Origin: Limnanthes douglasii subsp. nivea
Lineage: Eukaryota > Streptophyta > Magnoliopsida > Brassicales > Limnanthaceae
Assembly (NCBI GenBank): GCA_036936605.1
Contig: JAUPFV010000001.1
Span: 154,599,187-154,663,186 of the forward strand
Length of the DNA stretch: 64,000 nucleotides
Reading direction: 5' to 3'
The translations under genes and the position numbers were made by a program. Shown here piece by piece: positions 20,856 through 30,211 of the stretch. Under the pieces are notes generated by a model that was not told the origin of the DNA, ran no database searches, and worked only from the letters and a program-made list of their open reading frames with translations. How positions within the stretch are numbered: position 1 is the first letter of the stretch; every line of letters starts with the position of its first letter.

Positions 20856-22554
20856 GGGGAATCATAAGATTGCAATGGCTCCTGTCAAGGATTTTGGTAG
20901 CATTGCAACAGAGAAGAAGTCAAGCTTCCTCGTCATGTCGCATGATGATAAAGAACTTGACAAGGCTGTTAAGGAATCATAGTGTTTTTATCCGGTTGTG
21001 GTCAAGGGGTTGATCAGTGTCGTGACGGAGGAGACAACAACTCCACGCGAGGTGTTAGAAATTTTGGAAGATTACAAGGAGTTAGTGGCTGAGGAACTAC
21101 CTGACAACCTGCCTTCTATGCGTGATATACAGCATCACATTGACTTGATCCCGGGTTTCATTCTACCTAATCTTCTCTACTATCGAATGAGCCTTAAAGA
21201 GAATGAAATTGTACGGGAATAGATTGAAGATTTGCTGAAGAAAGGATTAATCCACGAGAGCATGAGCCCTTGTGCTTTACCAGTTCTTCTCATTCCAAAG
21301 AAAGGTAATCAGTGGCGAATGTGTGTTGATTCTAGAGCCATCAACAAGATCACAATCAAATATCGGTTTCCTATCCCTCGGTTGGAAAACATGCTTGATG
21401 AGTTGAATGGATCAAAGGTGTTTTCCAAAATAGATCTTCGAAGTGGGTACCATCAGATTCAAATCAGGCCTAGAGATGAATGGAAGACTGCTTTTAAGAG
21501 TAAATACGGATTGTACGAGTGGTTAGTGATGCCTTTCGGCTTGTCAAACGCACCTAGTACTTTCATGAGATTGATGAATCAGGTTCTTCGTCCTTTCATT
21601 GGGTCCTTTGTAGTAGTTTACTTCGATGATATTTTGATCTATAGCAAAGCCAAGGACGACCATTTAGAGCATGTACGGCAGGTGTTACAAGTCCTCCAAG
21701 AAAATCAGCTGTACGTGAATTTAAAGAAATGCACATTCTGCACAAGCCAGCTGCTGTTTTTGGGGTTTGTTGTTGGTGAAGATGAGATTCAAGTAGATGA
21801 AGCCAAAGTGCGTGCAATAAAAGACTGGCTCGTTCCCAAAACCGTAACTGAGGTACGCAGTTTTCATGGTTTGGCTACTTTCTACCGGAGATTTGTAAGA
21901 GACTTCAGTACTCTTACTGCACCTATTACTGAATGCTTGAAGAAAGGGAAGTTTCATTGGGGACCAGAACAAGACGAGAGTTTTGCATTGATTAAGGAGA
22001 AGCTTTGTACTTCTCCTGTGTTAGCATTGCCGAATTTTGATAAGATATTTCAAGTGGAATGCGATGCTAGTGGTGTAGGAATTGGTGCTGTGTTATCTCA
22101 GGAGAAAAGACCAATAACTTTATTTAGTGAAAAGCTAAGCAAAGCACGACAGAAATGGAGTACTTATGATCAAGAGTTCTATGCGGTATTTCGAGCTCTT
22201 CGACAATGGGAGCATTATCTGATTCAGCGAGAGTTTATTCTGTTCACTGACCACCAAGCTCTGAAGTTTCTTCACAGCCAGAAAGTGATAAATAAGATGC
22301 ATGCTCGTTGGGTAAGTTTTCTGCAAAAATTTCCTTTCATTATTCAGCATAAGTCCGGAGCTCTTAACAAGGTAGCTGATGCTTTGAGTAGAAGGGCTTC
22401 CTTGCTAACTACCTTAGCACATGAGATTGTGGGTTTCGAATTTTTGAAAGAGTTATATGAAATTGATGCTGAATTCAAGGAATTATGGGACAAGTGCAAC
22501 GGTAAGCATCCTTCTGCAGACTTCCATATTCGCGATGGCTATCTTTTTAAATGA
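20856..22554 (+). pseudogene. Gypsy reverse transcriptase and RNase H
   Basis: After the frame change, an N-terminal stretch with stops near 20980 and 21220 leads to a 440-codon open frame from 21232. RT motifs are complete: [52 protein letters not shown] and the catalytic [12 protein letters not shown] (Y-F-D-D at 21618-21629). RNase H follows: [43 protein letters not shown], and [16 protein letters not shown]. Ends at a TGA at 22552. Confidence 0.92.
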
Positions 22555-23640
22555 GACAGACTGTGCATTCCTTGCTCGTCGTTACGAGAGAAGCTGATCC
22601 GAGAATTGCACAGTGGTGGTCTTAGTGGTCATTTGGGACGAGATAAGACAATTGCAAGCTTGGAGGAAAGGTACTATTGGTCGCACCTTAGAAAAGACGT
22701 TGGAGCTATTGTTCGAAGGTGTTTTTTTTGTCAGGTTTCTAAGGGACAATCTCAGAACACAGGTCTTTACATGCCGTTATCTGTTCCTGAAGATATCTGG
22801 CAGGACCTATCTATGGATTTTGTATTGGGGTTGCCGAGGACGCAACGAGGTGTGGATTCTGTGTTTGTTATTGTCGACAGGTTTTCCAAAATGACACACT
22901 TCATTGCTTGCAGAAAGACCGCAGATGCAACCAACATAGCCAAATTGTTTTTTTGGGAAGTTGTGCATCTCCATGGGGTTCTGAAGTCAATAGTTTCCGA
23001 CAGGGATACTAAGTTTCTCAGTCACTTCTGGATTACATTATGGAGAATGATTGGAACAAGTTTAAAACGAAGCTCTACAGCTCATCCCCAGAGTGATGGG
23101 CAAACCGAAGTCACAAATAGGACGCTGGGTAACATGATTAGAAGTATTTGTGGTGATAAACCGAAATAGTGGGATTTATATCTACCGCAGTGCCGTACAT
23201 TCCGCAACAGGGAAATCACCATTTACGTTGGTATATACCTCTGTCCCGAAATATGGGGTTGATTTAGTTCCACTACCGAAAGCTCTTGGAGTTAGTGCAT
23301 CAGCTGAAGCTATGGCTAAAGACATTTTGGACACTAAAGAAGCAGTCCGAGCTAGATTGGAAGCAACTGGGCAAAAAACAAAAGGGCAGCAGATAAAAAA
23401 TGGAGGCTCAAAGTTTTCAACGAAGGTGATGAAGTAATGGTGTTTCTCAAGAAAGAAAGGTTTCCAGTCGGTACTTACCGTAAGCTTCAGCCTCGCAAGT
23501 ATGGTCCATTCAAGATTTTACGAAATCTTAATGACAATGCTTATGTGGTAGATCTACCAGACGACATGAGCATCTCTCATACGTTCAATGTAGCGGACAT
23601 GTATGAGTATCATGCCGATGGTGTTCTTTTATCCAGATAA
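22555..23640 (+). pseudogene. Gypsy integrase with GPY/F C-terminus
   Basis: An HHCC zinc-binding N-terminus ([23 protein letters not shown]) is followed by the core ([47 protein letters not shown]). A stop near 23167 (probably CAG to TAG) is followed by a small deletion in the usual LPQAEF region, then SAVHSATGKSPFTLVYTSVP. The C-terminus is [20 protein letters not shown] and [14 protein letters not shown], ending at 23640. The integrase would insert the element cDNA; this copy is split over three frames. The purine tract GGAGGTGGAGGAGAC abuts the 3' LTR. Confidence 0.9.
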
Positions 23641-23676
23641 GAACTCGGGGACGAGTTCTTTGGAGGTGGAGGAGAC

Positions 23677-24056
23677 TGATGCAGGAGACGGTTACAATAC
23701 CTAATCTATTCTAGCTTGTAAGTTATTTTTAGATATTTCTTTTTTAGTGTTTTCCTTTTCTAGTTAAGATTCTAGTAATTTTCCTTATTTCGGTTCTAGT
23801 AATTTTCCTTATTTCTAGGAACTTCCTATTTTATGCTTTAGGTTTTCTCTATATGCTTTAGGGTTTCTCTACATAAAGAACCTTAGGTGCTATGTTTTAA
23901 GGAACTTTTCATCATCATTATTAATCAAAGTCTTCGAGTTTTCGAGATTTGTTTTCTGGTGGATTCCAGAGTTTTTTCTTCAAGTTTGACACCCGCGAAC
24001 TTGAACCTTCAATTCTAAGACCAATGTTTGTTGTCTTAGTGCATCCGACTGCATCA
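23677..24056 (+). repeat. Gypsy 3' LTR
   Basis: 380 bp, about 97% identical to the 5' LTR by hand alignment, followed by the target duplicate ctctt. Confidence 0.94.
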
Positions 24057-24061
24057 CTCTT

Positions 24062-24142
24062 GCTCTCTTTATCAACCCATTCGATCAATTCCGCCTTGGC
24101 GTAGAAATTATTCGTCAAAAATATTTGGCTATAATCTGCCAT
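24062..24142 (-). pseudogene. First codons of the MULE transposase, separated by the gypsy insertion
   Basis: From the ATG at 24142-24140 the minus strand reads MADYSQIFLTNNF, then YAKAELIEWVDKES, and runs into the gypsy target duplicate. Skipping the gypsy element and one duplicate, the frame continues uninterrupted at 18792 with IGFIVVVDKND. This is the usual beginning of a plant MULE/FAR1-type protein (an F..REEL..WV, then GF.VVI pattern). It shows that the gypsy insertion is what separated the start from the body. Confidence 0.85.
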
Positions 24143-24299
24143 GTTACATGGTGCTTCCGTCGGTTCCTACACAAACAAAAATCATTTCAATAACACAAAA
24201 TCACAACAAAAAAAACTCCATCGGTTGTAAACATGTATTTACACTTCAAATAATGAAGACAAACGCAATATTTAACAAAAAACGGGCATATAAAACCAA

Positions 24300-24560
24300 G
24301 ACATGTCAAATCTTCACATTAACATGCGTAGATTTTAGTAAATCTTTGCACAATCACAAGAAGATTTTGCACAATCTTCGCAAAATCATGCCAAGTTTGT
24401 GCAAAATCCACGCATGATTTTGCGTCCATTTACGTAAATCTACGCATGAACATTCGAAGATTTTGCACAATCTTCGCATGATTGTGCGAAGATTTACCAG
24501 AATCTGCGCATGTTCATGCGAAGATTGGTCATCTTCCACGCATGTTCTTGCGTGGAAGTG
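24300..24560. repeat. Array of short inverted repeats upstream of the MULE transposase
   Basis: GAAGATTTTGCACAATCTTCGC and its inverse GATTGTGCGAAGATT alternate several times. CGCATG with CATGCG units and ACGCATGTTCTTGCGTGG at the right edge belong to the same array. The hairpins may be transposase-binding or regulatory sites, or a source of small RNAs. The remainder of 24143-24964 contains no gene. Confidence 0.6.
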
Positions 24561-24964
24561 TACATTTCAAAACACGAATTTGTGCGAATATTTGTTCAGT
24601 ACATAAAATCCTAAAAATTTACCTCAAGGATACTCTCCATATGGTCAGTGAGTGGCTCCTCCTCCTCCGAATGGAAATCATCAATGTTGCAGCTCTAATC
24701 GTCGTTATAGTCAGTTAAATCCATGCTTGGAGTAATTGGGTTTTAACTTTTAATAATTAAGGTTTATTAAATGTTTGGGTATGAGTTTGAAATTGTTAAA
24801 TTCTGTGTTTTGTTTTTGGAATTTTGGTGAGAGAACTGGTATGGAAAAAGAGGAGGAGAATAAGAAAATGAATAGTTGGAAAAATGATGATTTTTATATG
24901 TGGGGGTATTTTAGTAATTTCAAGTTTATAAAAAAAATAAAAAATAAAGGTTTCACTATAAAAA

Positions 24965-24990
24965 TAAGGGGTCTCGTTTTAGCCGTGCCC
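24965..24990. repeat. TIR-like module M4 (half module)
   Basis: TAAGGGGTCTCGTTTTAGCC followed by GTGCCC. It matches the left arm of M2/M3 and is inverted to the right arm of M3 across the transposase gene. Only one arm is present. Confidence 0.5.
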
Positions 24991-25849
24991 ATATATATCT
25001 GATAAAATCAATAATTCGACACACCGATTATCATTAACTTTTTTGTGTGTTTTAAGAATTGAATAAGAAATGTGTTTGTAATTTTGATATAAATATATAT
25101 ACAAGTATAGAATACGAAATTTGTTTGTAATTTTGATGTAAATAAAGTTACAAGTTATTATTTAGAATAATAAATCGGTTTGAAATTTTGATGTAAATAT
25201 AAGTACAAGGTAGCTAAATAAGAAATTGCAAATATAAAATACAAGTTAGTTGAATATAGAATAAGAATCAAAATCGATTTGTATAATTACCTAATTCTTA
25301 TTTTTGTTAAAATAGGAGTGTATAATTACCTATAGAATAAGAAAAATAAAAAATAAAATTTAAGAAATCAAAATCAAAATAGATTTGTATAATTACCTAA
25401 TTCTCAAATTCTCATGTTTGTTTGTATAATCACCTATTGAATAAGAAAAATAAAAAATAAAATATAAGAAATTTAAAAAAAAAAATCTAAGGATTATTCT
25501 TGGCTAGAAATATTGTGCTTAAAGTGAATTTGGTAAAAAAAAGTATAATAGTGAAAAACGATGGAGAATTAACCATTATTCTACAATAGTGCAATTACCA
25601 CATCAGGAGAGATCTTTTGGATTTCAGATAGCGGACTTGTTTTGCCTCTCCCCTTTTGAAAAAAAATATAATGTTATCATAGACACAGCATAACTCTATC
25701 AAAATGAGTTATGAAATTTTGTACTCGATCTATTCTTTACCGTCCTATCGTCACTCTACCGAATCATGTACTAGATATAGAATAAGAAAAATAAAAAATA
25801 AAAAATAAGAAATATGTTTGTTAAAATAGTGGTTTCTAGGCCCCACAAT
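24991..25849. other. AT-rich noncoding stretch
   Basis: Repeated phrases such as TTTGTTTGTATAATTACC, AATAAGAAAAATAAAAAATA and GAAATTTTGATGTAAATA suggest a degenerate low-complexity repeat. No gene. Confidence 0.5.
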
Positions 25850-25875
25850 GGTAAAGAATCGGTATTCTGTAACTT

Positions 25876-26139
25876 GTGTTCATACACCTGAGGCTGAGTC
25901 ACATATCACATTACGTAAATGGGAGCCTCGCGAACACCGTCACCCGTCCACCGCCGCCACCCAGACCACCGCCGCCATCCAGACCACCCCACAACCCACT
26001 TACTTCTACGGAAATGATGATAATAGGAGCTTATTTGTTTCTGCTGGTACTCATAATTTTAACATTGACAATTATATGTTACAAGAAGAAAGTAGAAGAA
26101 CTGAAGCAAAAGAGGGAGAGAGAAATTATTCATCTTTAA
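25876..26139 (+). CDS. Hypothetical proline-rich, single-membrane-segment ORF or exon
   Basis: The frame encodes a Pro-rich run (TRPPPPPRPPPPSRPPHN), a hydrophobic segment of about 23 residues (IIGAYLFLLVLIILTLTIIC) and a charged tail (YKKKVEELKQKREREIIHL). There is no in-frame ATG before the proline run; the first is just ahead of the membrane segment, giving a 41-residue peptide. If real it could be an exon of a longer gene, resembling the juxtamembrane region of plant proline-rich membrane proteins, but I do not recognise it. The alternative frame starting at 25848 has no visible motif. Confidence 0.25.
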   Translation: MFIHLRLSHISHYVNGSLANTVTRPPPPPRPPPPSRPPHNPLTSTEMMIIGAYLFLLVLIILTLTIICYKKKVEELKQKREREIIHL

Positions 26140-26284
26140 TCCTTGGAGTGTAATTCGAATTGTAATAAAGGTTGATTTTGTTTTCAAAGTTTCAGGTTGA
26201 GTTTGATTTTATATTTACAAGGTGAATTAATAATCATACTTCTCCGTTTACCTATTGATAACTCATCTTGTGCATTCTATGACG

Positions 26285-26347
26285 TTTTTGTTTTAGTTTC
26301 TCTTCCTCTAAAGTACGTTTTTGTTTTAGTTTCTCTTCCTCTAAAGT
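26285..26347. repeat. 32-bp tandem duplication
   Basis: GTTTTTGTTTTAGTTTCTCT plus TCCTCTAAAGTA occurs twice in direct succession, essentially identical. Confidence 0.8.
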
Positions 26348-26734
26348 ATAGTGAGAAGCCAGTTTACTACCTTATTGAAGTTGTGAAATCTAATAAAATT
26401 TAAATCTGATATAAATTTATCTAGAGTTTCTAAGGAAAGATTCGTCTCATTGACAAGCTTGCTTAAGAATAAAAACTCCCGTGTGGATCAATATTGGGAC
26501 AGATACATGTATTCTGACCATTGTGAAATACTATCAGCATAAGCACTCTGTCTACTGATGATACACTTCTGCCATGGTTGTGAATTATTTTACTTTCCTG
26601 CAACTCATTGACAAGCTTGCTTAAGAATATAAGTCCTAACTAATGTATAAGATACCATACATAATTATTAAATATATTAAAAGAAAGAATGCAAATGTAA
26701 AACCTAACTGCCTCAGGTGAGAAATATACCTTTG

Positions 26735-27205
26735 CTGTAAGAATGATTTCTCGAAACAGAGTGAACACATCTCTTTGCAAGAAATAACTAACTATCTTAC
26801 AAGCCCATGGAACTTTATGGTCAACCAATGACACAACTGCTTCAAGCAAGACAGTTGCTGCTCAACCTCCATCAGTAAATCCACAGCTTATGGCTCGACA
26901 TCCACTGGATTCGGATCTTTCAGCTTACATTTGAGGAACGAAATGTTTTCCGACAAGCATGTGCTGCGCAGACGCTGTCAGTGCCGACCTCGGGATCGGC
27001 TCCCCTGCCCCATCTACCAATTCTAATCCAATACAACAAACTGCAATACGAGGGTTAACTCTTGTTTGGTTCCCAATATTTACAAGAAAACAACAAGAAG
27101 TATGATAAAAAATTCACAACAAACCATACTTGCCAAAGGGTTCACCAATTTTTACGGAGAGATCAAAAGGTGCAGAGCCACTCCTCTCACCAACCTAAAC
27201 CACAA
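26735..27205 (-). pseudogene. Exon-like fragments of an unidentified host gene
   Basis: Minus-strand exon-like pieces, from right to left: RSGSAPFDLSVKIGEPFGK (27190-27118), then LELVDGAGEPIPRSALTASA and QHMLVGKHFVPQM ending in a stop (about 27050-26935), then VLLEAVVSLVDHKVPWACKI and VSYFLQRDVFTLFREIILTA (26850-26735). The last is preceded by a stop and followed by a GTATAT donor. The text looks like real protein but I cannot name the gene. Introns are retained, so it is not a retro-copy. Confidence 0.4.
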
Positions 27206-27403
27206 AGCACATAGGCACATGGACAACAATACAATCTAAGATATAGCAGTTATCATTTAAATTTATGGTGAAACTTTAAATACGATGCTAGACAGGCGTT
27301 GCAATCCAATTTAACATGTTAATACTTCAGTCACGTTGCAATACACTTCAATGTGTTAGTACTTCAGTCAGCAATCAAATAATTAGAATATATATATCTT
27401 TAC

Positions 27404-27625
27404 CAGGCATGATACGTAGATTTCTAGCCTCTACAGTCACGTAATCAAGATTTGCAACCACCATAGGGATCCTCTTGGCTGCACATTGCTCAAAAAATAT
27501 TTTGAAAATCCTCAAGTTTCATTGGTCTTATGGTACCAGAAGGAAGTCCGAGAGCCTCTGTACCAGGGGCCAATATAAAGTCTGTATCTTCCATATCTTC
27601 CACAATGTTTAGCCCCAGACACTAT
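27404..27625 (-). pseudogene. HAD-superfamily class IIA hydrolase-like exon fragment
   Basis: The minus strand reads LNIVEDMEDTDFILAPGTEA, LGLPSGTIRPMKLEDFQ, then after a one-base frameshift EQCAAKRIPMVVANLDYVTV, EARNLRIMPG and a GTAAAG donor. This matches, as far as I recall, the middle of the plant HAD class IIA family (the subgroup with an APGTE.LGLPSG block followed by P.VVANPD.VTVEA). Intact members are predicted phosphatases. With a frameshift and no recognisable neighbouring exons of the same gene, it is a captured or decayed fragment. Confidence 0.6.
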
Positions 27626-27959
27626 ATAAGAAGATGTGTTTATTCATATAACATTAAATGTTAGCATAATATTCAGCATTGAAACAGTCATGAATAATTC
27701 ATGGGTCAGAATTCTGCATTCAAAATAAATAGAACACACAAGATCCAAAGGATACCGTTTTTTATTAGAACCAGATGTCATCGTGTACGTATTGTCCAAT
27801 TATAATATAAAAGTCTCACTTTACACTAATGAAAAACTTGCACAAGAAACAAGTTTCCTGAAAAGTAAAGTATGTAATATAAAGTAAAGAGGAAAAGAAC
27901 ATATTACAGCACGAGAGGAAAAGAAAACAGTAAGAGTAAAGATTTGACTAGGTAGTTAA

Positions 27960-28650
27960 TATATAACTCAAGCGATATTGCTCCTCCTTCATTCCAGGTC
28001 ATGTGAAGCAGCGAAGGCAATACCTTCCTAGTGCTGCAAACCATGCGTCATCTATCCTATTACGGCAAAGACATCTGATTTCCTAGTCTAGGATCGTTGA
28101 GCTCAAAAAATCAAAAGAATAAACGTCTCCATTTTATAAGCTAGCATATTGCACCAAATTCATAAATTGAACTATCAAAGGAAATATGCACATACACCGC
28201 CTCAGAAATATGATCTAGGGGACACAGTTCACCTACAATATCTAATGAAGCAGTGCATGACATTTATATAGACAAAAGATGAGCAGAGAGCATTCATATG
28301 ATTGTTGAAGTTCCAAAATGAATACTGGCATGAATTTAACACGAGGGAAACAGTGGTAGCAGATAGATTGGCATCCTTTGAAAGAATGGGTGAGTTAATT
28401 CGCCCCTAGGCACTACTTAATCGATTTACATTACAAAATTTCAACTTTAGCAATACAATACAAAAAATTGGAAAAAAAAACACATCAAATTGATCCATAT
28501 TCAGAACCGAAATGGCTTATCACCATATCGAATTCACTAAACTCCAGTCAAAGACTCTATGGACTGTTACTGTTCTCGCATAGATGCAAAGAAGAAAAGA
28601 GGGACTCACCTTATTCGAAAACAATTTGGATGTCGAAGGGTTTAGGACTT
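27960..28650 (-). pseudogene. Further exon-like pieces of decayed host sequence
   Basis: A piece near 28080-27990 reads DDAWFAALGRYCLRC in one minus frame. Near 28640-28605 a leader-like piece ends CGAATAAG before a GTGAGTCCC donor. They may be the 5' end of the HAD-like fragment. Individually weak. Confidence 0.25.
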
Positions 28651-28684
28651 CATGTCGTGAGATTTTAGGGATTCGTAGGCTAAG

Positions 28685-29139
28685 ATTTAAATTTGAACAT
28701 CCGATTCATTCCTCGAATCCAAAACCAATGCTCGGATTGGATTGCTAAGCATACTCTCATCTCCAAAGCAAATATGAAGTTCACCAACATCAATGCCCCA
28801 AACTCAATCAGAACCCTAACTCTTCTTGAAAGTTTGGGGTTGGGCTATGTTTCTTAGTTTGCCTTGGGGTCTGATTTGTATTCGAAATGGTATTCTCTAT
28901 TGGTTGTTGAGGTTGATTTGGAAAATCGAGGTAGAAGATGAGAGATGTCGATTCTGATTTCAGTGAGGAACCCTAATTCGCAGCTTGGAGGGAAAGTTTT
29001 GGCGCCTTCGGAAATTTTCAAATTTTTTTGTTTTCTATTTTAGTCCCTCAAGTTTGTATATCTTTCAATAGAAACACTAATCTTGTAATTTTGTTCATAT
29101 AAGTAATGAAATGTTTACTTGCCAAAAAAAAAAAAAAAA
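28685..29139 (+). mobile_element. Severely 5'-truncated LINE tail with poly(A)
   Basis: CSDWIAKHTLISKANMKFTN, INAPNSIRTLTLLESLGLGY and VS-stop (up to 28857) is the end of the LINE RNase H, matching the end of the 8.5-9.6 kb LINE (DWISK, NIDAPNQLL, LESLGVGY). About 265 bp of 3' UTR follow, then 16 adenines at 29124-29139. I did not find the target duplication, so the left edge is approximate. Confidence 0.75.
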
Positions 29140-29268
29140 GAGAGATATAGGGTATAATTTTGAAGTTTTGACTATTGAATAAATTGAAATATAATTTGTT
29201 AGAAACGAGATTTATAAACAAATACCTTCTCTTTGTGTATTTATTAATAGAAAACTCTAAATATTAAA

Positions 29269-30202
29269 GGGTGAAGCTATTTCCTCCATTAAGTTTTTTA
29301 TTTCCTCCATAAATAAATAAAAACTCCACTTTGTTATTTCCTCCGTAAAGGAAATAACATATTTACCCTTCTTTTTTTTATCCCAAAACTCTTTTATTCT
29401 TCAGCAAATCCATCGACTTCTACAACAATGTCAACTATCTCCCACCCTATCTCAACTATCTTCAATCTTACTAACTTCTGCACACCCAACCAACCTTATT
29501 AGCTTCTCACCATCAATCAATCATAAACCCTAAACATAACCTAGTCTAGCCACTATATAAACAGCCTCCTTTTCATATTTCTCTTTAAATCTCGAAAAAT
29601 AACAAATCCTAGCCACCTATTCAATTTCTCTTCTAATCTTGAAAAATAACGGCAGTTTTTCTCAAATTCTTCTAAGATAGAAATCATTCGTTCGGATTCC
29701 TATCTGCTGCCTCAGAATCAGGTGTTTTTTTCAAGAAAAAAAAGAAACTGATTCCTATCTGTTGTCTCAGAATTAGTCGTTTTCTGCTAAAACCTGCACA
29801 AATCGGGATTTTTGAAAATATGTTTTTTTAACACGAATTTTTAAATTACATGGATGTAAAACTAAAAAAACAATATTAAATTACTTTGTTGGTTGATTGG
29901 GTGATGTTCTCTGGTGTTAAATCTTTGGCTTGGGGATGTTCCTCTTCCATGAGTAATCTTTAAGAAATTTGATTTTGTTTTTTGTTTTTAGAGTTTAATC
30001 TTAGAAGCTAAACCATATATGTTGGATTGAATTTGGCTTAATCATGTGTTTTTTGATATAAAGATTTCATAATGGTTAATGGCAACAAGTTATAAATTAG
30101 AATGTAAAATGAGGGTAAGATAGTAAAAGCAAGTGATAAGTCTTTTTTTTATTTTAAAACATGGAGGAAATAAAAAATACGATGGAGGAAATAACTTCAC
30201 CC
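29269..30202. mobile_element. Non-autonomous MULE-like element, 9-bp TSD, carries a promoter-like region
   Basis: A 934-bp element with about 42-bp terminal inverted repeats starting GGGTGAAG and containing two TATTTCCTCCAT units per end. It is flanked by a perfect 9-bp duplication, aatattaaa (29260-29268, 30203-30211). A 9-bp TSD indicates the Mutator superfamily. Inside is CCACTATATAAACAGCC near 29552 and a CT-rich leader, as in a captured plant promoter and 5' UTR. No long ORF and no transposase, so it depends on another MULE. Confidence 0.85.
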
Positions 30203-30211
30203 AATATTAAA

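Larger units (their letters stand above)
18798..24056 (+). mobile_element. Ty3/gypsy LTR retrotransposon, full length, coding region decayed
   Basis: LTRs at 18798-19179 (382 bp) and 23677-24056 (380 bp) start TGATGCA and end with its inverse, TGCATCA (TGCGTCA in the 5' LTR). The 5-bp duplication ctctt is perfect (18793-18797, 24057-24061). By hand I count about 12 substitutions and one 2-nt indel between the LTRs, near 97% identity, the youngest LTR pair in the window. Order is gag, protease, RT, RNase H, integrase with a GPY/F-type end, so Ty3/gypsy, probably of chromovirus type, although I see no chromodomain. It landed in the MULE transposase gene in opposite orientation. Confidence 0.95.
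15522..24990 (-). mobile_element. Candidate autonomous MULE (transposase-OTU), interrupted by a gypsy element
   Basis: The transposase gene lies on the minus strand between M3 and a related end, M4 (24965-24990: TAAGGGGTCTCGTTTTAGCC), which is inverted relative to the right half of M3. This is what terminal inverted repeats would look like. I found no matching 9-bp target duplication, so the boundaries are provisional. Between M3 and the transposase lie the deleted small-protein copy 3 and the 43-bp hairpin. Between the transposase start and M4 is an array of inverted repeats. Without the gypsy insert the element would be about 4.2 kb. Confidence 0.45.

Noticed and set aside
24300..24560. CRISPR array
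   Set aside because: Units alternate in orientation, vary in spacing and lack unique spacers; plant context. It is an inverted-repeat array.
25848..26153. 101-codon frame overlapping the proline-rich frame
   Set aside because: No domain and composition typical of an off-frame reading; the overlapping frame with a membrane segment is the better candidate.
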